In this document: positions 25,868-37,600 of the stretch, piece after piece
Layout of the letters: every line of letters begins with the position of its first letter
Position numbering within the stretch: position 1 is the first letter of the stretch
NCBI RefSeq assembly: GCF_010093535.1
Contig: NW_022985166.1
Location: forward strand, 714,385-778,384
Source: Lindgomyces ingoldianus
Lineage: Eukaryota; Ascomycota; Dothideomycetes; Pleosporales; Lindgomycetaceae
Length of the DNA: 64,000 nt
Direction of reading: 5' to 3'
The notes under the pieces: generated by a model
What the model was told of the DNA's origin: nothing
Databases searched by the model: none
What the model saw: only the letters and a program-made list of their open reading frames with translations
Position numbers and translations under genes: made by a program

Positions 25868-26737
25868 ATGGCACAACCCAGCAGCTCCTCAATCACAAAG
25901 TAAGCGCCGTGCCTCGAGGTATTATATCATGAATGATACTTATCAAGTCGCCGTTGTCAGCCTCTTTAATGACTCCCGTCTCTCCGATGTCACAATTCAC
26001 CAAGTATCCGGAGGTGAAATACGGGAATACAAGGCACACCGGGCACTTTTAGCAATATACTCCAAGTGGTTTCTGAATGCCTTTATAGGACCTTACAAGG
26101 CAAGATTGAAGCCCCTAATATGCATTCATAGGCTCATCTTGATTAGGAAGCAAAGACGGACGCAATTGAAATGCATGATGACGACCCCGACGCTTTTCGG
26201 TTCGTGTTGAAGTATATGTACACCGACCATTATGACGACGAGGAGATCAAAGAAATGATCGGATATGATCCGAGCAATGTTTTTCTTCCCCACATCAAGA
26301 TCTTCATAGTGGCGGACAAGTACGACATCGAGCGCCTTCGAAGCGAGGCTATGAAAAATCTTGAGAAAGCTGTATGGAACATGGATGAAGGTATTGAATT
26401 ACTTCTCTCCAACCTTGTCGTTGGCGTCGAAGCCTACTATGGCATCGGCATGGACGATGGTACTCAGATGGGATCGAGACTTGCTTCCATCATCCACCGT
26501 CATCCTGGAATGAGAAAATTCACGCGGTCTCCGATTTTTGCGAAGTTGGTCCGCGAATTTCCATCTTTCGCGGCAGATGTTCTGCTCCATGAGCGATTTC
26601 TATCGGTCACGAAATGTACATGTTCTAATTGTAAGAAGCCTTCAACGTACGTGGAGAGAAGCCATAACGGGTGGGGATATTGCTTTGAATGTGGTAAATC
26701 ACAATGGTTCAATGGAAAGGAGATGGATGATGAGTAG
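25868..26737 (+). CDS. BTB/POZ-domain protein with C-terminal Cys-pair zinc site
   Basis: Exons 25868-25899, 25961-26099 and 26147-26737 give 253 residues. The start at 25868 is preferred over the ATG at 25929 because the first junction, in phase 2, yields TNLFNDSRLSDVTI, the normal beginning of a BTB domain, and mirrors the structure of the dead copy upstream. The BTB fold continues through YKAHRALLAIYSKWF, FRFVLKYMYT and VADKYDIERL. Near the C-terminus two CX2C pairs (CSNC, CFEC) could bind zinc. The second intron starts GC (GCAAGA...TTAG). Fungal BTB proteins of this kind are mostly uncharacterised; some recruit substrates to cullin-3 ligases, but nothing here shows that role. Confidence 0.85.
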
Positions 26738-27768
26738 CTTCCTGTGTTATCCGCAAACTTCAGGGAATGCTCGCGATAAGTTACCTAGGTATATTCCTAG
26801 AGAAGATATTTTCCGACATGAACGGTTTATCTAAGACTGAATAGAGTCCATATATACCGAGATAAGATGAAACCACAACATCTCTTCCCGAGCACTTTAT
26901 TTAATGAAGCTAATTCTTCGAGTATCTAGGGACCCAGGTACTTGACCCATGTCACGTGCTCAAGATAGTCGTTCGACTTAGAAAGTCACGTTTTAAGTAG
27001 CTATGAATCATCATGCAAAAATTCATCCTTTGGGTTTCCTCGCAACACTATATACCCTCCTCTACTATCTGTCGGCTACATAACTAACCCCCTGCGATAA
27101 AGGCATCAGCTGTCCGAGAATGAAAACTCAATTGCCCGGCCCAGCAAAAGAACCAGGGAAGAAACCTTGTCGGAATTTTGATTTTCGGCTTACTTTGCAG
27201 CCCGAATCATATCTCAGAGTTAGTTATGTAACTGATGGATAATAGAGGAGGGCATATGGAGTTGCGAGTAGTCAATTAAGTGGTGAGAGCCAAACTAGGT
27301 CGATTGAGCTGAGATGTAAGGTCTCTAGAGGTCAAGAGCCTCTAAGGCAACTATATCGGGAATAAGAAGGGTGCTAGGCCGAATCAGGTATGCACTAGTC
27401 TTCAGAGAAAACGGGTGAGTCAAGTCAATGACCCGCTGACTTAGGGTCACGTGAATCAATGTCACATGTGACAAATCGTAGTATGCATAAGTGTTATATC
27501 ACGGGTTAGACGCTCGTCCGGGGTTTACCTAGGCCCACCACAGCACTATGGCTAATGTTGTCACGTTTTTTGCAACCGTCTGCAGAGCGTCTAAGGAGAA
27601 TTAGAGTAAATTTGTATGTATCTCTATTTAGCTTTTAACCTTCTTTAATATTTTCTTTCCTACGACATGATATATATTTATTAGGTGCAAGTAAAACTTA
27701 AGCGACTAAGCTATGGAGTGGCTACATTTTAAGAAAGCTAAACTTACAAATCAAGAGTATAGTACACT
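26738..27768. other. Gene-free region left of the solo LTR
   Basis: About 1 kb with no coding frame. Composition becomes gradually AT-richer toward the LTR. I see no tRNA, terminal repeat or other named feature. Confidence 0.5.
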
Positions 27769-28027
27769 TGTAATGGGCTGGTGCCCAGAGGTATTAGCTA
27801 GGGATTAGCTGGCAGGATTAGGGAGGGCATAGAGGATATTTCTGAAAACTGAAGTAATCTGCAGCAAATTGCAGCAAACTGCAGTACACATCAGCCGTGT
27901 TGCAAGCGGGGCTAAGCTATCTAGGTGTGATGGTATAAAACCTAGTTCCGTAGTGAGGACACAGTTCTTCTTCTTCGTCAATTCAATACTGTTACTAGGT
28001 ATTTGCCAGCTGCGCCGAGACATTACA
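27769..28027. mobile_element. Solo LTR (259 bp) with 5-bp target duplication
   Basis: The segment begins TGTAATG and ends CATTACA, an exact 7-bp terminal inverted repeat. It is flanked by ACACT on the left and ATACT on the right, which is a 5-bp target duplication with one C-to-T change. There is no internal retroelement sequence on either side, so it is a lone LTR left by recombination. Its ends differ from those of the Gypsy element at the left of the window, so it is another family. Confidence 0.75.
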
Positions 28028-28090
28028 ATACTACTAAAGCTTGTTCTAAAACACTTTGCAAATATTACTTTCGCCTACGCAAATTAACTG

Positions 28091-28183
28091 CTAGAGCAGC
28101 TAGAGACAAGCTAGGAGCTAGAGCTAATTTGCCTGCTTGTACATAATTAGCTCTAGCTTTTAGCTTGCCTCTGGCTGCTCTAG
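28091..28183. repeat. 39-bp inverted repeat (hairpin)
   Basis: Arms 28091-28129 and 28145-28183 are complementary over 39 bases with about four mismatches, all transitions, around a 15-base loop. The arms are rich in GCTAGAG-like units. It may be the core of a small MITE. Confidence 0.75.
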
Positions 28184-28702
28184 TAGCCAGGTTGCATAGA
28201 GGAGGAAATTCAGTGTAGTCACGTAAACATTAATTTAACGCGCCTAGGCAGTGGAAAGAGGGAGGTTTAATTAAAATTGCAAATGTCTATAATAGTTTAA
28301 GCCTTAGGCAATCTTTAGTCTGTACAGTAAGCAGTTAGAGGTATCTTGTAATAAAGAAGTATGTTAATGAAGTAAAGAAAGTTTGCTTAACAACAGCGGC
28401 TAAGATACATTAAAGCTTGTATTATTTTCTCTTAGACCCTCTATAGTGATTTGTGGAGCGTAGCGCAGCAGGGTAAACCCTCCTTAGCAATCGGTATTAC
28501 CTATTGCCGACGCTCGGTGGATCCTTCAGAGGTTATGGCTCGTGAGATAACATAAATGCGGGACCCGATGTTGGCGGTGCTGGTGCTGGGCTTCCTCAGA
28601 ACAATTATTGATAGCACAGGTACTCATATCTACCAACAATCCCAAGACAAGATTAGTATACTCAGACTATATTTGAAACACGTGAACTGACGAAGTTTCC
28701 TT
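28184..28702. other. AT-rich gene-free region
   Basis: Repeat-derived looking sequence with many stops in all frames. No domain could be read. Confidence 0.4.
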
Positions 28703-28921
28703 ATGATATTTTTAGCGCAGTATATTTATCATTTCATTTTTATTTTAGTCGCCCAGAAAGTAAATCAAGATGCCTTAGATGGGAATAATGAGGATGAATG
28801 GATTCTTGGCCAGATCATGACAGCCATAATACCGCTTCAAACCTTAGTTCAACTTGCCATGGCTCTGCACGGTATTCCTATACTCCAGTTCAATTCTTCT
28901 ATCGCTTTATCGACCCGCTAA
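28703..28921 (+). pseudogene. Fragment of a fungal membrane-protein C-terminus
   Basis: A 72-codon frame contains DGNNEDEWILGQIMT followed by a hydrophobic segment. An N-E-D-x-W-x-x-G-Q motif before a last membrane span is common at the C-terminus of large uncharacterised fungal membrane proteins. Nothing upstream continues the gene, so I read it as a relic. Family assignment is from memory of that motif and is weak. Confidence 0.3.
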
Positions 28922-29149
28922 TATATTTTCTAGAGACTTATAAGGAACCTAGCAATGAGGGAGTTGGCTTGAATGATCTATCAGCCATGAGTCAGACCAA
29001 TAAGCATGTATGGCGATGTAATTAAGACCGTGATCTTTGAGCATTGGAATCACTATGTGGCATGTTTATGTGCCTTCTTTGGCCCTTTTTTTTTAATAAA
29101 CATCGTGTCAAAGCAAGGCTGAAACTAGCGCGAAACCTTGGCCCACAAT

Positions 29150-30630
29150 CTAACCTAGCGACCCTAACTCCAGTGTCGATTTTACATGAATCATATTGGG
29201 GATAGAGACGAATGGATCGCGAGGCGTGCTTAATGCTTGGCTTAAATTCTCCATAGTAAAGAATCTCATGTACTTTCGATCCGTAGACTTTAGTCCGTCG
29301 TCAATAGAGCCGCGCCTTACCTCGCGCATTGAGAAGCCGCTGTTAACACCAGTGACATTCCAGCTCCAGCACAATGCTCTATAATCAGGTATAATCTTTC
29401 GAAGGACTATGCGGTATATCGAATTTGGGTGCTTGGCTCCAAAGGATGCACTTGGTGCACATGCGCACATGATCCCAACGAGGATTTCCGAGAGTCTGAG
29501 GCACGACCGTGATCAGCATAGGTCCACCTGCTATCTAGAGAAACGCGAAGTAACTTACGTTGCGATATTGACAAGAACATCTGTCCAAGTTTTATCCTTT
29601 TCATTTTTCAACGCATACCGAAAGTAGATGCTGCATGCCGAGCAACCGCAGGCCCTGAACGAAGTCTCAGTATCTCCCGAATTTACTGAGGGGAAACGTA
29701 CAAAACACCCGAAAGAAATATCAACAATGTGCCAATCTTCCTCATTCGTGACATATTAAGCCTAGATATGGCAATGGTCGGAATAACGAGAATATACACA
29801 TCCACGATCAAACCAAGAAGCGATGCAGGGACTCCAACTTCGAGGGCTTTGTGCTCCCATGTATCAGCACGATAAGGACTTGCGACTGTAAAAGAGTATA
29901 CCCCCAAGACTACATGGATGATGGTAATACAGCATAGCCCGATCCAAGAGCAGATTCGGACCCATCGAAGTGATTCGAAAAGATGGAGGTATAGGATGAA
30001 GAATGAGGCTTTGAGGAATACTAGCACGATGGGTGGTAAGACGAACATGAGGTATGTCGTCTGACATATTGTCAATTTCGTCAATATTAGGTGGAGAAGA
30101 GGTACCGTACTACGAGAAGGTTTGGACTTAAGGCCTGGAGACGATTGATGTCCCAGAGATGGCGTGCCATGTGCCCCTTTTGGATGGCTAAATATCAGGG
30201 TAAGTATACAAGGAGGAAAGGTGAACGAAACTGAGCCGTACCCCATGTACAGGCGACATAGTACGTTACGCTTAAGAGCTAACGACAATAAGCACATAAT
30301 TGAGTAGTAATTTTGGTGCATTTCGCACATACTACTCCAACTAGAAGTGTCGCTTAAGTTTTCGTAGATTAGCAAGAGCTTTGAGAGATGCAGGTATGGC
30401 TTACCGTCATCCCAAGACACTCGGTTCATCAGACAAATCTTAACATAAACGCGGTTCAGATAAAAGGCCAACGATAGTGCCAGCAAGACCGAAGTGATCA
30501 CTAGTTGCAGTTGTACTCGTGTCTCTGGATTCGTGAAATTTGAAGTCGTTCCATTTGGAGGAGGAATGACGGGAGTACTCGCGAGAATGGCAAGCTGCTC
30601 TTGAGAAAGAGTTTTTGGATTTAAAGCCAT
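29150..30630 (-). pseudogene. Rhodopsin-fold membrane protein, probably disrupted paralogue of the gene at 47013
   Basis: Residue by residue this resembles the plus-strand gene at 47013: both start with a short acidic head, TPxIPPP, a P-E-(S/T)-R turn and (S/T)WDD, and end with CSACSIY, an ATLSE/LVGIMCACAPSA block and LKSTDRKY. Exon 1 (30630-30405) and the later exons can be placed: one with CTW, spliced to IQKGHMARHLWDINRLQ, one with the helices through LLGLIVDVYILVIP, then CGCSACSIYF, then the last exon ending at 29150. Exon 2 cannot be closed: the frame that gives YYVACTW meets TAG where the paralogue has Trp (TGG), and the other frame needs a one-base shift. Either is a lesion; an unusual splice remains possible. 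Confidence 0.65.
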
Positions 30631-31204
30631 ATTTGGGCGTCTAAAACAAATAGGGAAGGGAGAGTTCGAATGGATATTTTATATTCTCTATCTACTACTA
30701 TAGTATTTCCGCGCGGAGTTAAAGCATTAAACTCATGTCCGCGCCTGGGGCGTTCAGTAATCGAGTGCTTTGGCCTCGTATCGTGATATGATCTATCCGT
30801 GGACGTGCACGCCTCATCCCTGCATTCCTGGCGGCTGCCAAATTCAGAACTGGATTACTTCGAGTCACAATGAAGGAAAGCTGAACCAAATCGCCTCGTA
30901 GAGTATACATTGCTAGATAAAAGCAATCAGCTCCGATGATCCTTGTGGTATAGACTAACTTCATAGGCTTGTACAGTTTTCGATTCGGGTTTCGGGGCTG
31001 AAGCTGGAAGGATTTGACCCCTAACCATTCAAAACAGCGATCCCGATCCCTCCTCCATAGTTTCAAATCTGCCTCAGTAAATTCGGTTATTTATTTGGGA
31101 TCAATTAGATTGAGCGCTTAGCGTGTTTAAGAAAGTATAAGGTGAGCAGAGGATGGGGTTGAGGCTGCACGAAGCAAAGAACACATTGATGTTTCCACCA
31201 ACGC
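30631..31204. other. Intergenic region with one doubtful frame
   Basis: A 115-codon minus-strand frame (30719-31066) is open but shows no motif, no hydrophobic segment pattern and no splice context I trust. I leave it unannotated. Confidence 0.4.
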
Positions 31205-32145
31205 GGCCATCCGTTAGTACACCCGGCTGTACAGTACTGCAGTGCATCATATTTGGTACCATTTAGTAAGTATGGAGGTGGCTGTCAGTACAGTAACTGT
31301 ATGCGAAGCCTTAATACGAGCCGTTTATGGTGGTTTGTATAGATTTTGGGTAGAGGAGGGGTGCAGCGTGGCTGCAGGAGGGGTAGAAAGCGCAGTGGGC
31401 GCAGAGGGGCCTTCGAGTAGTCAGAAATAAATCCAGATTGTGCTAATCCTGCGGGTTTTATTAGTAATTTATAATCTAGCTAAAGACGTCTACGCAAAGG
31501 ATCCTTTACTTAACCAACTGCTTAAGTAATAACAGCAGCAAGGCTAAGTCCTCTACCGAACGCTCTATAAGAGCATTTAGCATCCTTACTATCTTAGCAA
31601 CCTTGTGTGCAAGAGGTGCTTCTTACACGCTAAACAAACTGTTTTAATTAATAGAAGCTGCCTCTTATACGCAATAATTAAGGCTATAGGGCTGTAGAAG
31701 AACTAGGTGTATAATAAGATAGCAAGCAGCAATTGTAAACAAGCTAGATAAGTGCATTAAAAAGTAAGAGGTTCAGCTTATGAGGATGATTAATTCACCT
31801 CTGCTCCTACTACTCCCTCCCAATTAGGTTAGATGTTTGCAGTACTCCCGCATGGCTCACGCATGAATCTCACGATAGCCGCATGTTGCCAAGACTTACC
31901 CCTTTTTTGCATCTATATAGACCCTTAGGTACACTCCTTTAGCAATCAATCTAGTTCCTCATACCCTAGTGCTCCTCCTAGCTTCACATTAGATATCCCG
32001 TAAACGGCCTGTTATACTCCGTACAGTACAGTACAATCTATTTATTCACCCGTTACAGTGTACTACTAGTAACCCTCCCTTATCTACTCAGAACAGTGCA
32101 GTACACCGTAAAGCCTCAAAACTACTCCGTTACGTACGGATGGCC
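31205..32145. mobile_element. Putative non-autonomous TIR transposon (941 bp)
   Basis: GGCCATCCGT at 31205-31214 is repeated in inverse orientation at 32136-32145. Similarity continues inward in patches (GTACTGCA-like and GCCGTTTA-like blocks in both arms), so the inverted repeats may be ~100 bp and degenerate. The four bases ACGC flank both ends directly, a possible target duplication. No transposase frame lies inside. The superfamily cannot be told from this. Confidence 0.55.
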
Positions 32146-33093
32146 ACGCTGGATTCGACGCATAGAGTTTTGTGTGCATTCGTGATATTGAAAGTCGAAA
32201 CGTTAAAATACTGCGTCTTCTCGCCTAACTTAGGATATGGCAAGAGTACCTCAATTCAGAAAATGGCATCTTATTGACGTTCACTCTGATTCCAGCAGGG
32301 GAGTTGTGACAGACTATACCCTAATCATATTCTACGTAACATGATGCAAATGCCTATCTACTCCCTTTCGTGTGCTTGTTCAACTCTAGCAACCTCCCTA
32401 TTTAACTTATTCCCTCCTCTCTACTTTGCTCTTGCATTTCCCATTGGCCTAAATCTGGCACAGGGGTTCCTTTTTATATATCTTTCAGGCAAATTACTGG
32501 CCGTGCTAGTTGTTGCTAATCCTATATCCTGTATTGATAATTAGAGTCTTTGAGAACAGAATTACTACCGTGCCTGTAGAGATCGTGTACTTGTCGTCAA
32601 GAGCGGATTTTGCAGGTTCAGTTATTCTTTCAGTGACAGCTGAACATGGATGGATACGAATCGATTCGGCGAGGACAGATTTTAGAAGCGGTTCGGATAC
32701 TATACTGTGGATACCATAAGCATCAGATTGCTTTTTTAAGTGTTTCGGCGATATTGATATGACCTGTTTCGGTGTTTCTAAGATATATCAATAAGTCGAA
32801 GGTAGTCGAAACACGACTTCAAGTAGCACGAAATGAAGTTTTTATACTCGACTGATGATGCCCTGTAAAATCCGGAATCAGACGAACTTTGGCGCATCCG
32901 GAATATCGCATCGTGATATTGACGACGCACATGACTTCATCTCACAGTTTCCATCATAGGACAAAGCCCTGGCCCTCCAATCTCCCTCCCCATAAGTCTC
33001 AAGTCTCACCACTGTCCTCCCTAGCATCTCTGGAAACTCTATGCTATTAAGATCCCGTCCCGAACCCTCCCTTCTATCTCTTTTTTCCCTTCC
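32146..33093. other. Gene-free region
   Basis: About 950 bp between the TIR element and the next gene's 3' end. Short overlapping frames only, none with a recognisable motif. Confidence 0.5.
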
Positions 33094-34174
33094 CTAAGTA
33101 CCTGGACTCCACTTCAACCTCTCTAGTCTCCTTTTCTCCTCCTTCTCCAAATTAAAGAGACTTCGAAACGCAGTCAACGACACCATTATAACGGCTACAC
33201 ACGCTTCAACATGCGTCAAGTACGTCTGCAAGGGACCATCGCGGATTTCCCCCTGAGGATTGAAGAGCACTGCGGCTCGGACGATGGAGATGATAATCAT
33301 GACGATGGAGAGTGACATGAATGTCCCAACTGCAAGTTTTTGGCGGAGGGTTATTCGAACCCGGTGGAGGACAAGGACGGGGATTGTGACAACTACCCAA
33401 ACATTAGGGAAATCTCCCGAAATTAAAAAAAACGGGATGAACGTACTTAAGAAGTCGGTGACGCAATCTATAACGGTTCCCGTGTAAGAAAGCGTGATAT
33501 AAAGACGATCTTTCTTCGGTCCTGAGCATTTTGCTGAAACTCATTAGCAACACCTTCACAACATCTTGCAAATCAAGTCACTGAACACTCACTACTCGCC
33601 TCTATCCCAAAATACGGACACGCCAAAAACGGATTAACCACCAAATACACCCACGCACAAGCCATCACCACCACAACCCCCCAATAATACCTCCTCAAGC
33701 CCACCGTTCTTTCCACCGTCTTCCAAAAGAAAGCTAAAAACGCAAACTTCACTGCAAATATTGCCGTCCAACAAAGACACTGAAACGAATCGATATATGC
33801 CATACTTCTGGATACTAAGGACAGTAGCTGCGACATTGGTAGACGCTGAGAGAGTGTTGGGACCGCTGCAAGTGCCATGCCGAGGTAGATGTCGTTTATA
33901 AGAGCGTACATAATGCCGGTTCCTGCAATGAGGCAGGCGGTGCCTAAGAAGAGGATGCAGTCATCTAGGTTGAATGGGCGGTGGTAGCGGAGTTTGAGGA
34001 GGACGCGTCCTGATGCAGAGAGGAGTGCGATGGTGAAGAAGAGGCCTGAGGTGATCTAGGAGATGTTAGAGATTGCTGAGAGAAGAGAGAGATTGAACAT
34101 GCAAGGAAAGGTAGCTTCTGAATATGAGTTGATGCATCTGCAATCTGCGCCCAATCTTCAAAGCCCGATACCAT
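33094..34174 (-). CDS. Rhodopsin-fold integral membrane protein (Pth11-like), 5' exon uncertain
   Basis: Secure exons are 34055-33596, 33533-33447 and 33392-33094, which sum to 282 codons with the stop. They give LKLRYHRPFNLDD (the loop after helix 1-2), a long helix pair with IDSFQCLCWT, FLACPYFGIEA, and then IDCVTDFLIVTIPVLVLH rebuilt across the third junction. A C-terminal basic tail follows the last helix. The first exon, with the start, should lie between about 34060 and 34174: Met 34174 opens a plausible head, but I found no donor that joins it in frame to the AG before 34055. Function unknown beyond a membrane receptor-like fold. Confidence 0.7.
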
Positions 34175-34651
34175 ATTCAGTGACTATCACGTGACCGTAA
34201 AACCCGATGGGTGGATCGTAAAATTACTTTTGAAAGGTACCTGCGGCTGATAATTTCTTTGAGATAGGCTTCGTCTATTCACATCTTCAACTTTTGCTAG
34301 TATTGCCAGCAATTCTAAGATGCTGCCCTGCAGCGTTTCTGCGACAAAAAAATAGGAGGGAAAAGGTCTTAAGTAGGATACCGGGATCTTGGCATTTTTA
34401 TCCAGTGCATCTGCATTAATGGGGGCCGATACAGAGCTGTAAGCAAGGGATAAGGATCACTGGTGTCCAGCCATGCCAAGTACTTTGATTCCCGATGCTA
34501 ATCCCCCACCAGGTTAATGCGAAGTAAGCAATGACATCATGAACGAAGAGTTTCGAACTGTAGCTCGGCACCACCGACAGCACTACTGAAACCTGGCGGC
34601 GTAGCAAGCGAACTAGGATTGGAAAGTCAATTCATTTAGCATAAAACATCC
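34175..34651. other. Short intergenic region
   Basis: About 480 bp between two minus-strand genes, holding the 3' side of the ABC transporter and the upstream side of the membrane-protein gene. No feature recognised. Confidence 0.5.
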
Positions 34652-37600
34652 TCAGGACTTCTTCGCCTTGGGTACGCGCGCAAGCCAATAGAACGCATAT
34701 GTCGCCACAATATTGACAACAACATAAACAACGAATATCCCAAAATCTACCCATCGGTCCTCAACATTGACCCCAAAGCCCTTCAAGACTGTATTCGCAT
34801 CTGTCACCGGGCAAAAGAGACATTCGGTAGTAGACGATGGGTTCATCACTCGACCACCAGCACCGGCGGAGATGACATAAGATGAAAAGTAGTCACCGCA
34901 TGTGCGGTTAGTAGGCGCCATAACGCGGAGAACCTCCGTTGAGGAGCAAGTGATGGACGTGTTCCCAATCCCGGCGCTTATCATTCCGTGGATGAAGTAG
35001 GTCAGAGGCGAGACGCGGTACATGAATTTCCAGAATTCAGGGAGGTCATCTGGCTTGACGAGGATACTGTGAATCGCATTAGCCCGTGTTGACATGTGTG
35101 CGATGAGGAGGAGCAACTGACCCACAAAAGATGATACATAGGTAGAAGAACAAGTTTGCCATATTGACCGCGGTCTCCGCATGCTCAATAGCGGCGGCTA
35201 TTGCTTGACAAAACGTTGAGGAGAAAAGGCAGAACATCCAGATGAACAGGAAGGCGAGAGCAGCGCGCTCGTTCATTCCAAAGCTCGAGTCACCGTTTCG
35301 CCATAGACCAGTAGGATAATACCAGGCCACGAATACGAGTACTGCAATGATTGTCTGCCATGCTAGCTCAATAGCAATGTGTGAGGAGATGAAGACAGTC
35401 CAAGAGTATGTTTTTGATCTCATTTCTCGGGCTTCAAAGATTGCGCGACCGCCCAGAAAGCGGGGGATGATTTGCTGGTCGGCACTCGTGAAAATGTTTG
35501 TGAGAAGGAAGATGGAGAATATGATGCTGACGAGACCCTGGATATCATTAGAGCTCGCGTAGAATGAGAAACCGTTGAAGAGTGCCTGAGAAGAGTCAGT
35601 ACTAGTCCAGGTTTAGTTGAGTGGGAGTTACAGACTGCACCGACGCAAAGCGCCACCTTGGAGTAGAGATATGACGGCGTTCTCCAGTACTCCTGGAAGA
35701 TTCGGTAGATGACTTGGACGAATTGTATTGAATGCGATGTCGCAAATTCATGCGAGTGATCCGATGGAAGCTCGGGCAAGGCAGTAATTGATGCCCGCCT
35801 ATCCGAGAGAAACTTCAACTGCAGCTTCACTTTATGTCGCTCACCGCTATAATACCAGACGTCGGCCCATGGGATCGTGTTTTCCGAAGGTTGTGTCGCA
35901 CTAGTAATATCCAGCATCCACTCAGCAGGATTCTCATGGTACTTGCAAGTTCGGGCACCATGCTTCTCGAAATAGCGAACCATCTTCATCCCATTCGCGC
36001 CAATGTCACCGAAATAGAGTGTGCTACCACCTTTCTCTAGAAGGAGCAGCCGATCGAACATATCAAAAAGCTGGGCAGACGGCTGATGAATGGTGCATAG
36101 GACTGCTTGACCATTGTTGGCGAGCTTGCGAAGAAGCGTGCAGATTGACCACGCCGTTTGGCTGTCGAGACCAGATGTGGGCTCGTCTAAAACCCTGTAA
36201 GCACGCATTTCGAGGCGAGATAATTTGTATATACCTAGAAAGAGGAGGAGTTCTGGTCGGGCAGCCATTTCAATAGCAATGCTCAGGCGTCTGCGTTGCT
36301 CGACATTGAGACCTTACGCTGCGTAAGCACCTTAACCTTTACTTTCAATACGTAGTCACTATGCTCACCTTCTCCTGGGACTCCCACAACGGCATCTGCA
36401 TAGGCCTCCATTTCCAAGAGTTCTAATACATGATCAACATAATCTATCTTCTCCTGCATGGAGCGAGTTTTCGGTTGTCGAAGAACTGCACTGAAAGCCA
36501 AAGCTTCGCGAACGGTCGAAGTCTGTAAGTGGATGTCTGCTTGCTGCACGTATCCCGTTTGGCGTTGGAAGCTCGTCCGTCGAGGTTGGCCGTCGACGAA
36601 GATGTCACCCGTTACGATACCAGTCGAAACCCGGGACGCTAGAACGTCCAACAGGGTGGTTTTACCGGCCCCGGTAGCACCCTAATATTGCATTAGTATA
36701 TAACGCTTTGAATTCTAAAATAAAGATCATACCATAAGTGCAGTTAGACTTCCGGGATTAACCCAACCGTCTACTGCATTTAAGATCCTTCGAGTTTCGT
36801 TCTTTTTGACTTTAACGTCGTAGCATACATCGTTCCAATGAAGTACAGCCGTCTGATTTTGCACTGCTCGACACTCCGGAGTGTCCTCCGTTGAGTCCCT
36901 CAAAGCCGAATCCTTCCGTTTCGATTCTACCAAGGTAATGACAGAGGCGTTGGTCTCCTCGTCGATTGAGTTCTTCATTTTCTTATTCTGAAGAATACGG
37001 TGCTTAAAGAGCAAGATTTCTCCTTTCGATCGTTCCGCTGGGACATATTCAACGGCAAGTAGATATATGGCGCAGTATCCGACCATCAAAGCTGCCATCA
37101 GGGCAAGATTTCTACACGCCATTAGCCATCAATACCCCTGAGAGGAAGTGCAAAGCCATGGAACTAACCTCCAGAGGTGGTTTGTCGGGTACCTGAACTT
37201 GCTCCAAAGATATGCTGTACCATCGATGAAGTTTTCGCCTGGCCTCGCGCCCACAGCTGGGCAAATGAACGAGGTACCGGTAACACCTTGATAGTCAGGA
37301 CCAGATGGAACGGTGGCTGTGCAAGGAAATCACCTGTTTTGAAACTACCATACACCATCAGAATCTCCGATGTCAAGAAGTTTCACCAGCGATGCTCACC
37401 TCATTGATCATCAAGCTCTCGTAGGCGTACGCAATAGGATTGATGAATCTAATCCACCCAAACCAAGGCACCATATACGGGATTGGGACTACAAATCCGG
37501 TATAAATAATGAAGTTAAGAACCATAATCGCTCCTGGGGCCATGGATTGCTCGATTCTCTTCGACAGACTTCCCATCATTCGGAATACCATGGACATGGT

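Noticed and set aside
30719..31066. 115-codon minus-strand frame
   Set aside because: Open by chance as far as I can tell; no motif, signal peptide or splice context.
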